Positions 53,538 to 62,049 of a DNA stretch of 64,000 bases are shown here, one piece after another; position 1 is the first letter of the stretch, and every line of letters begins with the position of its first letter. The stretch is from NCBI GenBank assembly GCA_018242605.1, contig JAFEBP010000009.1:231010-295009 (forward strand), written 5' to 3'. Made by a program: the position numbers and the translations under genes. This DNA is from Planctomycetota bacterium. GTDB lineage: Bacteria > Planctomycetota > Phycisphaerae > Phycisphaerales > UBA1924. The notes under the pieces were generated by a model. The model did not search any database, had not been told where the DNA came from, and saw only the letters and a list, made by a program, of their open reading frames with translations.

Positions 53538-54111
53538 TCACGAGCAGACGGATTTGAGCAGTTCCGGCGTCAGTTGTTGCCAAGCCCGGGCGCAGACGTC
53601 AAGCTGGTGCTGGCAGTCGTCGAACGCCCGAATGTCCATATGGTGGCTCCGCAGGTACCTCCACAGTCGCTCCACCGGGTTCAGCTCCGGGCTGTGCGGC
53701 GGCAGATACAGGGCCGCGATGTTCGCGGAAACGCGCGGCCTCTTGGACTTGTGCCCGCCCGCTTGATCCATGACCTACACCGCGGGATCGTCGGGGTCCA
53801 GTTCATCTGCGAGCATCTTCAGGAACACGCTCATCGTTTCGATATTCACCGCCTGGGCCTGCAGCGCCACGCCGTGCCCGCCGCCGGGCGCCACCGCGGC
53901 GTAGGGTATGAAGACCTTCCCAACCGCCGTCGGGATATCGGTGGACCCATTGCTCCACGGTGCACTTGGCCACGCCGAGCACTTCGGCGATCACGTTCTT
54001 CTCAGAGCCCCGCAGCGCCTGCAGCACCACGCGGCGCCGATCTCGCGGCTCCGCCGCGATCATCTCTTCCAAACGCGTGATGTCACCCTGTGTTCTTTCT
54101 CTCACCTGCAT
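53538..54111 (-). pseudogene. Decayed IS630-family transposase
   Basis: Two parts of one transposase remain. The upstream part (from ATG 54111) has the helix-turn-helix start, RERTQGDITRLEEMIAAEP and VIAEVLGVAKCTVEQWVHRY. The downstream part, in another frame, has VNIETMSVFLKMLADEL, a TAG stop just before VMDQAGGHKSK, then LYLPPHSPELNPVERLWRYL, the DDE-domain end of IS630 elements. The middle of the DDE domain is missing, there is a frame change near 53900 and an in-frame stop near 53775, so it cannot be active. I could not find terminal inverted repeats or a clear TA target duplication by eye. Confidence 0.82.
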
Positions 54112-54199
54112 CGTCAGCCTCCATGCCAGAAGCCGACATTGCTCCACACCCGCACCGCCCGCGCCACCATGCGTGCGCCGAACGCGACCGGACATCGGC

Positions 54200-54300
54200 G
54201 GGGATCGGTTTGATGTCGTAACGGTTCGACCCCGGCGTCCCCGAGTGCCCGCTGTACGTCACGTCGCTGAGCATTCACCCACCGCTCAGCACGTTCCACT
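54200..54300 (-). pseudogene. Fragment of an exported-protein gene related to the one at 50.2-51.3 kb
   Basis: The minus-strand reading LSDVTYSGHSGTPGSNRYDI matches NGVTYSGHAGTPGPNIYVI of the exported protein at 50,167-51,270, and the DNA around 54234-54295 closely matches the DNA near 51001-51062. It is cut off on both sides, with the IS630 remnant next to it. This looks like the leftover of a paralogue broken by insertion and deletion. Confidence 0.7.
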
Positions 54301-54318
54301 CTCGCGTCCAACCCAGCG

Positions 54319-55587
54319 CTAGCAACCCCCCGCCTCCCACGCCGCGAAGAACCCGTTCACATCCGTCCCGTCCACGCCCCCGTCCGCGTTCACATCAGCG
54401 TCGCACTGCCCCGCCTCCCACCGATCAAAGAACGCCGACACGTCCGCCCCGTCGATGCCCCCGTCCAGGTTGAAGTCCGCCGGGCACTCCAGGCACGCGC
54501 ACGTCATCAACTCCGCGGTGTCGCTCCCCCGCATTCCGCACGGGTTCGTCACCACCGCCCGGAACTCGCGCCGAACCTCCGTCGGCATCGACACCCCGCC
54601 GAACACGTACACCCGCAGCGACTGCGTGAGCACGCCCATCGCCGAGAACGATTGGCCGTTCATCGGGTCTGTGTTCAATCCCTGCGCCAGGTTGATCCAC
54701 GCCGAATCGCCCACGTGCCTCCACTGCCACCGGTAGGTATACGGCCCGGTGCCGAATGGGCTGACGGCAAAGTCCGCCGCCGCGCCGATGCAGGCCGTCA
54801 CCGGCCGCGGGCCGTCGAACCCCGTGATCGGCCCGTTCCCCAGCCCGTTGTACCGCACCAGCGTCGTGTACGACTCGCTGTTCGCCCAGTACGTCGGATC
54901 ACCGAAGTACACCAGCCCGCCCGACCCCTGCACCGGCCCCAGCGCCGCCAGCGTCAGCCGCGGCACCCCGTCGATGACCAGCGTCGCCCCCACCCCTCCC
55001 GCCGCTTGCTCGATGCGATACACGTGAAACGCGTCCGTCGTATTGAACGCCAGCGTCACCGTATTCGCGCTGCCGTACGCCCCGTACACCGTGTTCGACA
55101 GGAAGATCTCCGAAGCCCCCAGCCCGACCCAGAACACCCGGCCCGCCCGATCGAACGCCGTGATCGAGTACCCCGGCCGCGGCCAGCCGCTCGCCGCGTT
55201 CACGCTGTGATCCGGCGCGCTCACGATGCGCACCCGCGCCTCGATGGCGAAGTTCTCCGTGAAATCAAAGTTCACGTCGCTCCGCTGCCAATACACGCCC
55301 CCACCGTTGGTCCCGTCGCTGGCCAGCCCCAGCGTCGACAGGTGCAGCCGACCCTCCGTCAGATCCAGTTGGTACGGCGCAGGCGGCGAGATGTCCTGCA
55401 CAATCGTCCAGCACTGCTGGTCCGGAAGCACGCCCAGCGACGCGTCATAACTGATCCAATGCTGCGCCCGCCCCACCCCAGCGCACCCCACCACCACCGC
55501 CGCGGCGATCCCCACACGCCTCCAACCACTCCCAAGAGCTCCCCCGCCCGCACAACCCGCTCCGAAACCAACGCGCAGGTCTTTCAT
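54319..55587 (-). CDS. Exported lectin-like protein with C-terminal dockerin-like tag ending in Cys
   Basis: 422 residues. The ATG at 55587 has AAGGAG six bases upstream; a signal segment (RVGIAAAVVVGCAGVGRAQ) follows. The middle (about 45-260) looks like a concanavalin/LamG fold with DFTENFAIEARVRIVSAPD and ATLVIDGVPRLTLAAL. A YRWQWRHVGDSAW Ig-like region and CLECPADFNLDGGIDGADV plus DVNADGGVDGTDV repeats form the C-terminal end, with FFAAWEAGGC as the last residues. Same tag and general plan as the proteins at 50.2 and 51.4 kb. Confidence 0.8.
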   Translation of the reverse strand: MKDLRVGFGAGCAGGGALGSGWRRVGIAAAVVVGCAGVGRAQHWISYDASLGVLPDQQCWTIVQDISPPAPYQLDLTEGRLHLSTLGLASDGTNGGGVYWQRSDVNFDFTENFAIEARVRIVSAPDHSVNAASGWPRPGYSITAFDRAGRVFWVGLGASEIFLSNTVYGAYGSANTVTLAFNTTDAFHVYRIEQAAGGVGATLVIDGVPRLTLAALGPVQGSGGLVYFGDPTYWANSESYTTLVRYNGLGNGPITGFDGPRPVTACIGAAADFAVSPFGTGPYTYRWQWRHVGDSAWINLAQGLNTDPMNGQSFSAMGVLTQSLRVYVFGGVSMPTEVRREFRAVVTNPCGMRGSDTAELMTCACLECPADFNLDGGIDGADVSAFFDRWEAGQCDADVNADGGVDGTDVNGFFAAWEAGGC

Positions 55588-55924
55588 CGCTCTCTCCTTG
55601 CAATCGCGCCGCCGAGCCCGCGGGCGACACACGAGAATCATGCTCGTTCGCCAAGCCTTGGACGCCTCTAATTGTATGGTGCCCCCACCCCCCGCCCCAT
55701 TCCCCCGCCCACCCCCATCCCTCGCAATCTCCGCCCTCCTCGGCACCAACTGCTCGAGTTCACAACTTAACTTTCCAAGTCCGGCCTCCAAATTCCGAGC
55801 CATGAACTCTGAAGTCTGAAATGGATTTTCTGATCAATGTCTCTTCTCACCGCTGCTGCTGATCCATCGCAATCGGCCACCGCCGAGGCGATTGAGCGCA
55901 CCCCGCGCCCACCGGCGAAAGCGT
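55588..55924. other. Intergenic region upstream of the lectin-like exported gene
   Basis: About 337 bases; a C-rich plus strand near 55680-55740 followed by a less GC-rich part (about 55750-55850). No gene, RNA or clear hairpin seen. Presumably carries the promoter of the exported gene on its left side. Confidence 0.45.
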
Positions 55925-56821
55925 TCACCTCCGGCGCTTCACCCGCTTCTTCTTCCCCGCCTTGCTCTTCCTTGCCGGCAACGCCTCGCCGCGGCTCTTC
56001 AGCGCAATCACACGCCCCTTCTGCTCCGTATACGCCCGCCGGCAAATGAGCACCGTCCCTTCCGGCAGCGTCTCGCCCTCCAGCCCCGCCCTGAACCCCG
56101 CGATCAGTTTCGCCCGGTTCTTTCCCACCGCGATCATCTGCACCATGTCCGCCCCCGCCTCGACCGTCTCCATCTCCCCCGCCCGCGCCTTGCGCAGCGC
56201 CCTGCCGATCCTCTCATCCAGCCGCTCCACCAACGCCGCAATCTCCTCTCGCTCCAAACCGAGCGGGATCGTCAGGACCATCTCCAGTTCCTTCGATGCC
56301 CTGCTCTCGAACTCCTTGTGCGTGTCGATACCTTTCAAAGTCGGTGCGAACAGGCCCGGGAACAACTTCCTCGCTGCTTGCTCCTGGTGCTCATCTGGTT
56401 CAACAGCCAGAACGCTTGGGCACGACAAGCGCTTCACACGCGTCACGTAATGTCTAAGTATTCTGGAGACTGCACAGACAATACCCTGCTCCACTTCGGC
56501 ATCCGTGCTCCTTTTATAAACATCCACATCGCACACCCAGTTGATAGTCAATCCGCCATGCTGAGGACCATAGTCGGAATAATAGTAATCGTGGCTAAAG
56601 ATCCCGTCTGTGACCCGCGCCATCCCGATGTCAAACACATACAACTGCCGCACGAAGTGCGGATGAGCACGCACCCCGTCGAGGATCGCCCGCACCTTCA
56701 AGGCGGCCGCGGCGAATGCCGGGGGCGGCCGATTGGAGTTCCATACCATCTCCGGATTGAAGATGCAGTTCGCGCCGACGATGCTCACGAAGTATGTTCC
56801 GTCTGCGTCTGTACTGTGCAT
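55925..56821 (-). CDS. Protein of unknown function downstream of the RHS module
   Basis: 298 residues, soluble, mixed alpha/beta N-terminal half (VSIVGANCIFNPEMVW, QLYVFDIGMARVTDG, DYYYSDYGPQHGGLTINWVCDVDVY) and a helical C-terminal half (LEREEIAALVERLDERIGRAL) with a strongly basic tail (RKSKAGKKKRVKRRR). The central DNA has clearly lower GC than the surroundings, a sign of transfer. The start ATG at 56821 lacks a good ribosome site. Lying in line after the RHS gene and its overlapping partner, it may be a second immunity or effector-linked gene; this is inference from position. Confidence 0.6.
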   Translation of the reverse strand: MHSTDADGTYFVSIVGANCIFNPEMVWNSNRPPPAFAAAALKVRAILDGVRAHPHFVRQLYVFDIGMARVTDGIFSHDYYYSDYGPQHGGLTINWVCDVDVYKRSTDAEVEQGIVCAVSRILRHYVTRVKRLSCPSVLAVEPDEHQEQAARKLFPGLFAPTLKGIDTHKEFESRASKELEMVLTIPLGLEREEIAALVERLDERIGRALRKARAGEMETVEAGADMVQMIAVGKNRAKLIAGFRAGLEGETLPEGTVLICRRAYTEQKGRVIALKSRGEALPARKSKAGKKKRVKRRR

Positions 56822-57023
56822 ATGTCCGTGGTAACTTGACTGCTGTGTGATTGCCTACGCGACCATTCTATTGCCACTCAAACAACGCCCCCCGACACAT
56901 CCTCCACCGCCGCGGCATCAGAGCACCGTGCGACCATCCAACACGGATTCCGCCCGTGCACGCATCGCCAGCTCGCCTCTACAAAATGGCGAATCCCGGG
57001 CACCCAGGCCTGATTCAAAGGCC

Positions 57024-57992
57024 TCACAGCATCCCTCGCTCCCTCAACTTCTGCTTGAAGCGGCACGCCGCGATCGCCGCCAGCGTGCCGACGTTGGATC
57101 GGTCGGATACCAACTCCAAGGGCTCCTCGGACATCCGGACATACAAGCCGCCGCCCGGCAACCGCTCCGCCCGATGGAACGCCAGAACGTAGCTCTCGCA
57201 TAAACGGTTGAACTCATCCACAAACGTGCCGGTCGGATCCAACATCCCCGCCATCTCCTTCCCCAGCATGTGGCCCCAGAACACCCCTCGCACGCGGCGT
57301 TGCCGAGCCTGCAAATCCATCAGCGCCCACTCGGTGTGCTCGAGGTCCCTATGCCACGGATTCGGCTCGGAGCACTCCGCGAACTCGGTGTAGAACCGGC
57401 CGCCGCACAGTTCATCCACTCGCGCGATGTCGATGAACGCCTGGTAGCACCCCAGGCTGCTTTCGTAGAACGCCATGCACTCGCGAAGCAGCGCCAAGAA
57501 GCGATCCTGCTTCACCGTGGCGCAGAGCGATGTTCGGATCCTCAGCACGAACTGGTGCATCGGGGCGTTGAGCCGGCCCGCGATCATGCCGCGGTCGGCA
57601 AACTCGTAATGGCACCCCCACACCAACCGATGAGGCGCCCGATTCCCTTTGGCTCGTGAACCAGCCCGCGATTCAATGTACACAGTCTCGGCCCTGGCGG
57701 GAACCCGCCCCATGCCGACGTCGCCATCGATCATTTTGTTCGCTGGGATGCTGCCCTTTGATTCGCTGAATGGGCGCTCTCCTGAGGCAGTATCCTCCAT
57801 TTCGCGGACATACCACTCGGCCGGAGGCAGATCGATGAACTCCGTCGCACGAACCAGCAGTTCCCCGATACGCAGGTGCGCATCGGGACGGTGCACGGGG
57901 GAATACCCGACAATCGAGAGATACGCGATGTCGTGCGGCGATTCTCGCACCCAGGGCTGCCTGTTTGAACTCTTACGGGAGCTTGCGGCCAT
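57024..57992 (-). CDS. Candidate immunity protein overlapping the end of the RHS gene
   Basis: 322 residues, soluble, no signal peptide. It has IAYLSIVGYSPVHRPDAHLRIGELL near the start, WGCHYEFADRGMIAGRL in the middle and a helical C-terminus (AAIAACRFKQKLRERGML). Its ATG lies inside the last codons of the RHS gene, a 20-base overlap, with AGGA seven bases upstream, so translation of both is linked. In polymorphic toxin systems the gene directly after the toxin usually encodes the immunity protein; that is the basis of the call. I do not recognise the family. Confidence 0.65.
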   Translation of the reverse strand: MAASSRKSSNRQPWVRESPHDIAYLSIVGYSPVHRPDAHLRIGELLVRATEFIDLPPAEWYVREMEDTASGERPFSESKGSIPANKMIDGDVGMGRVPARAETVYIESRAGSRAKGNRAPHRLVWGCHYEFADRGMIAGRLNAPMHQFVLRIRTSLCATVKQDRFLALLRECMAFYESSLGCYQAFIDIARVDELCGGRFYTEFAECSEPNPWHRDLEHTEWALMDLQARQRRVRGVFWGHMLGKEMAGMLDPTGTFVDEFNRLCESYVLAFHRAERLPGGGLYVRMSEEPLELVSDRSNVGTLAAIAACRFKQKLRERGML

Positions 57993-60900
57993 TCACGCGT
58001 CCTTTTAGGTTATTTTTCCTAAATATCTCACGATATAATTCGATTTTTCTATCTAATGACTTTTGAGTCTGAGTGTTGAGTGACTCGACTATGTGAATAT
58101 TTCCATGATTATCTACGAACTGTACATCGGGCATAAGACTGGAGACTTTTTTTCCAGATGCATCCACGAGCGCCTGATTCGTTCTGACTGTACGGTAGTC
58201 AACCTCGATTCCATCGGATTTGAGCTTCACGACTGTATTCTTGAAGTCGGTCCGCATCATCTTCTGATGAACGAGATTTCCATGAGGACGCCGTCCAGTC
58301 CATGCATTTTTCCGCGGAGGATAAGTTGGCTTCGGATTCTTGTTTGTAATCGCCGCCTTCATCCTGTCCGGCATATCAACCGGCGTTTGATTCTCCTCGA
58401 ACAGCGGTCCTGCTTTGCTATACGCGAGATCGTCAGCGTTCATGTCGAGCGCCCAGTCGACATCTAAGATCTGATCGATTCGATAGTCGCTGAACATCGC
58501 CCAAACACCGAGCAGATAGGTGAGGTGAATCTGCGCCTCTTCGAGGGTGCCGCTCGCGTCCATCCACCCGTTCACGGCCATCATGACCGCTTGCCCGGCG
58601 ATCCCGAACTCAAACATCCCAGTCGGATCCGTCCCCATCCGCGGATTCCCCCGCACATACTCATACAAGCAGTGCGAGTCCACGAACTCCATCGGGTCTC
58701 GCTGCAGGAACCGGCCCAGCACCGGGTCATACACCCGCGCCTTGTAGTCGTACACGTACAGCGGCTGGCTGTCCCCCGCGCTCCGCCGGATCGTGTTCAG
58801 CCGCTGACCCGTGAACAGGTTGGGAACGCTCGCCTGCCAGAGCGGCAACGCCTGCGCCCCGCCCCCGGCCGGCCGGTACACCCCCGGCGTTCCCGCGGCA
58901 CCGGAATCCCCGCGCACCGGCAACCCGTACGCCGTGTAGTCGTACCACTCGAACAACGCCCCCGACGAATCCGCCAGCGCCACCGTGGTGCCCAGCTCAT
59001 CCCGCAGCGGGTACAGCTCGACCCACGCCCCGCCCACCAGCGTGCGGACCGCCAGCACGTCGTCCAACCCATCAGGCCCGTAGATCGTGATGCGGGTCGG
59101 CGCGCCCGACTCGTCATACTCCGCGATCACCCGTTGCCCGTCAAACACACGCCGCGTGGTGCGGAACTGCCCCGCCTCATCCAGCACCCTCTCCCACACC
59201 CGCCGCCCGAACCCGTCATAGCCGAACGACGCGTACGTCGCTTCACCCGTCTGCCACTCTCCGTCGCCGCTCGTGTCGCCGAACACCAGCGTCAGCCGGT
59301 TCTCATGGTCGTACGAGTACCCGATCCCCCGCTGATCACGCGTGAGGTTGCCCCGCCCGTCGTATCGGGGGGGCGTGCCGCCCGCCGCTCCCACGATCGT
59401 CAGGTAGCGGTTGGCCGTGTCGTGCGTGAACATCGTCCCGCCGCCGAACCGCGGCACCACCGAGTTCCAGTTGCCCACCACGTCCAGCGACCATTGCTCC
59501 GCGGTGCTGTCGGGGTATTGAGCGCTCACCAGCCGCTGGTGCGCGTCGTACGTGCTCCTCCGCACTCCGTTGTGCCCCGCCACCGGGAATCCATACCACT
59601 CCCGGCGCACCGGGTTGTCCCAACCGTCAATGTCGAGCTCGATCGCTCCGGGCGCCGGGTTGGTCGTCATGCTCAACGCCAACGGACCGGCCGTGCCGCC
59701 CTGGCCGTTCGCCGTTCCCACCCGCGAGGTAAACGTCAGCGAAGAGACCGCGAGATTGAGCCCGAACAACGTCCGCTGCTGGTCAATCCACGTCGAAGTC
59801 GGCGCCGCGGCCCACGTACGAACCGACCGGAAGACCGGCCGATGGTTGCGATACCCGAACAGCGCGAACGGCTGCCCGTTGCGGCTCATGCTGGATGTGT
59901 CGCCGCAGGGGAGGATGGAGTAGCTCAGCGCCACACCACAGTCCGCGGGATAGGTCAATGACACCAACCCATTGCGGTCAAACTGCCGCGATAGGCCGCG
60001 GGTGAGCGGCGCCAACCCCGGCGCCACGACACACTGCGTCTCCTGGACCGGGCCATCGGCGTAGGCCGGCCCGTTCGATCCGTACGCGTACTGCATTTCC
60101 GCGGAGCTGCCGCCCACGGTCGCGATCCGCTTCTCGCGGCCCAGCGCATCAAAGTCCGTGGTCTCAACGGGCGTCCCGGTGGCAGACCCCACCCGCACCG
60201 CCTTCGCGTTGCCCATCCAATCGCGTTCGTAGTAGACCGATTGGCCCGCTCCGCTCGCCGCGCCGCGCGTCCTGCGAGTCAAGTCGCCACGCGGCGAGTA
60301 CGCCGCGGTTTCCACAGACCCGTCGGGGTGCGTAACCCCCGTGCGCCGACCGGCCAGGTCGAACGCGTAGCTTGTCGTCTGCGTCCCGCCGCCCGCTGCG
60401 ACGATAATCGCCTCCGGGTGCCCCAGCCGCGTGTACGTCGACGTCACAACACGTTCATCCGCCGTGCCCACCGCGGTGCGTGCTTCTTTCTCGCGCCCAA
60501 GCCCGTCGAACGCGGAAGTCGCCACCGCGACTCGCTGGGTTTGAACGTCCCTGTCCTCTGCGCGTATCACCCGCCCCTGACCATCACGCACATACGCACG
60601 TTGCATGCGACCGTACGCGGACGTACCGGATTGACTCTGCGTCGGCAGGTTGTTCCGGCCGTAGGACGTCTGCTCAGTTCCGTAGAGCACGCCGGCGATG
60701 GACAGCGTCCGCCCGGTCTGCACGAACGGGAACGCATCGCCGTAGGTGAACTGCTCAACCACCTGCCCTTCCGGTTCCTCCATCGCCGTCACGCGGCCCA
60801 GCACGTCATACTGCGTCCGCCGCACGCACTCCTTGCCCGTTGTCACGGCACGCGATTCCAGCTCGCGCCCTATCGCGTCCCGTGCGTATTCGGTCACCCG

Positions 60901-61494
60901 GTCCGTCGTCGCATTGATCGCTCCGGAGGACGCGGGGTTCGCCATCTCCGCTTCGAGCGCCAGCGCACCACAGGCGTCGTACTCCCATCGTTTCTGGGTC
61001 GCGGGCACCGTGCCCGAGTACACGACCTCGCGCGACTTGCCGCCGGTGGACCGCCACGCCGAGACCACCCGCCGAATCGGCGATCCCGCGAGCGCATCCG
61101 GGTCAATCCCATACATCCGTTCTTCGGTTGTCCTGTTCAGACTGTCGATCACGTAATCCGTGCGGGCGCCATCGGGATCAATCTCTCTGACGATATTGCC
61201 CCGGGCGTCGAATGATCGGTATGAAGTCGCCCACTGCGCCCCCGCACCGGCCCCCGCGATGAGCACTTTCTCCTGCACCGGTCGATTGAAGCCGTCAAAG
61301 ACGCGCTCCATCACCGCGTTCGCCCCGCCATCGCCGACCGTCGTCGTCCGGGTTTCGTTGCCCGCCTGATCAAACTGATGAACGACGACTTGAGATCCGG
61401 CGAGAGATTCCTGAGTGGGATGAAACGGCCGCGTCTCTTTCCAGATGCGTCCAAGGTCGTCGCGCTGCCACCGCGTGATCGAGTGAGGCGTCAA
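57973..61494 (-). CDS. RHS/YD-repeat protein with C-terminal toxin-like domain, N-terminus short
   Basis: 1,173 residues. Residues 1-840 hold YD repeats (YDALGR/FDGLGRE-type units and SYAFDLAGRRTGVTHPDG), followed by the RHS core: RDELGTTVALADSSG, YDYKARVYDPVLGRFLQRDP and CLYEYVRGNPRMGTDPTGM ending near 959. Residues 960-1173 are a different module: a helical part, then RRPHGNLVHQKMM, and MPDVQFVDNHGNIHIVES, which resembles a PD-(D/E)xK nuclease core although the usual Lys after the Glu is not obvious. The module's DNA (57973-58520) is strikingly AT-rich, a sign of swapping. Translation begins at TTG with a stop 19 bases upstream; there is no signal peptide or N-terminal secretion domain, so the gene may be truncated. 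Confidence 0.85.
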   Translation of the reverse strand: MTPHSITRWQRDDLGRIWKETRPFHPTQESLAGSQVVVHQFDQAGNETRTTTVGDGGANAVMERVFDGFNRPVQEKVLIAGAGAGAQWATSYRSFDARGNIVREIDPDGARTDYVIDSLNRTTEERMYGIDPDALAGSPIRRVVSAWRSTGGKSREVVYSGTVPATQKRWEYDACGALALEAEMANPASSGAINATTDRVTEYARDAIGRELESRAVTTGKECVRRTQYDVLGRVTAMEEPEGQVVEQFTYGDAFPFVQTGRTLSIAGVLYGTEQTSYGRNNLPTQSQSGTSAYGRMQRAYVRDGQGRVIRAEDRDVQTQRVAVATSAFDGLGREKEARTAVGTADERVVTSTYTRLGHPEAIIVAAGGGTQTTSYAFDLAGRRTGVTHPDGSVETAAYSPRGDLTRRTRGAASGAGQSVYYERDWMGNAKAVRVGSATGTPVETTDFDALGREKRIATVGGSSAEMQYAYGSNGPAYADGPVQETQCVVAPGLAPLTRGLSRQFDRNGLVSLTYPADCGVALSYSILPCGDTSSMSRNGQPFALFGYRNHRPVFRSVRTWAAAPTSTWIDQQRTLFGLNLAVSSLTFTSRVGTANGQGGTAGPLALSMTTNPAPGAIELDIDGWDNPVRREWYGFPVAGHNGVRRSTYDAHQRLVSAQYPDSTAEQWSLDVVGNWNSVVPRFGGGTMFTHDTANRYLTIVGAAGGTPPRYDGRGNLTRDQRGIGYSYDHENRLTLVFGDTSGDGEWQTGEATYASFGYDGFGRRVWERVLDEAGQFRTTRRVFDGQRVIAEYDESGAPTRITIYGPDGLDDVLAVRTLVGGAWVELYPLRDELGTTVALADSSGALFEWYDYTAYGLPVRGDSGAAGTPGVYRPAGGGAQALPLWQASVPNLFTGQRLNTIRRSAGDSQPLYVYDYKARVYDPVLGRFLQRDPMEFVDSHCLYEYVRGNPRMGTDPTGMFEFGIAGQAVMMAVNGWMDASGTLEEAQIHLTYLLGVWAMFSDYRIDQILDVDWALDMNADDLAYSKAGPLFEENQTPVDMPDRMKAAITNKNPKPTYPPRKNAWTGRRPHGNLVHQKMMRTDFKNTVVKLKSDGIEVDYRTVRTNQALVDASGKKVSSLMPDVQFVDNHGNIHIVESLNTQTQKSLDRKIELYREIFRKNNLKGRVNGRKLP

Positions 61495-62049
61495 CCAAAC
61501 GAACGCCCACCCCTATCCAAATCAACTCGCGCCACTCGCCCGCGCCATTCCAATCTTCGTGCTCCGCGTCGCCGGAACTGACCACCCGTATCTAATAAGA
61601 ATTACATTTTTATAATAAAGGCACATGGATTGCAGCAGAAACTGCCCCGGCAAGCGGCCCCGTGCCGAGTGCCGCCGCAAGCAGGACTCGCTGGGTCAGT
61701 TGAAAAAGGTTGTTCAAGATCAAGACTCGGGAAAGCCATGGAAAATGCAACGGGCAATTTGTCCGCCCGACATCCCACGCCCATCGCACACCCCTCGCCG
61801 CGGCCCCAACCCCAGTGTTCCGGCGTCAAAGCCCGCCAAACCCACCCAATCAAAATCGGTACGGATTGCGTTCGCATTTCTCCGCTCTCAATTCCGCGAG
61901 CGTTGCGGTCCCATGACTTCCCGACTGCCCGAATCGCACCGCCGGAATGGTCCAATTGTGAGAATTTTCCGTTATTTCAGGTCTTTCTATTGGCATCGAT
62001 TTTTCCGTGTGGCATATTTGGGGGAGCAACCCCGCAAAGGAAAATGGCC
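61495..62049. other. Divergent intergenic region between the RHS gene and the exported FGE-like gene
   Basis: About 555 bases. An AT-rich patch at 61592-61625 could be a promoter region for the RHS side. The stretch 61630-61960 is GC-rich without a credible gene although frames are open; the part 61955-62040 is AT-richer and holds the promoter described separately. No hairpin or RNA gene noted. Confidence 0.5.
61990..62018 (+). promoter_or_regulatory. Sigma-70-like promoter of the exported FGE-like gene
   Basis: A -35-like TTGGCA (61990-61995) and a -10-like CATATT (62013-62018) are 17 bases apart on the plus strand, about 31 bases before the ATG at 62050, in an AT-rich patch. Spacing and position are right for transcription of this gene. 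Confidence 0.55.

Noticed and set aside
52905..54080. A 391-residue plus-strand open frame across the IS630 remnant
   Set aside because: No domain or good start, and it runs antisense to recognisable transposase sequence on the minus strand.
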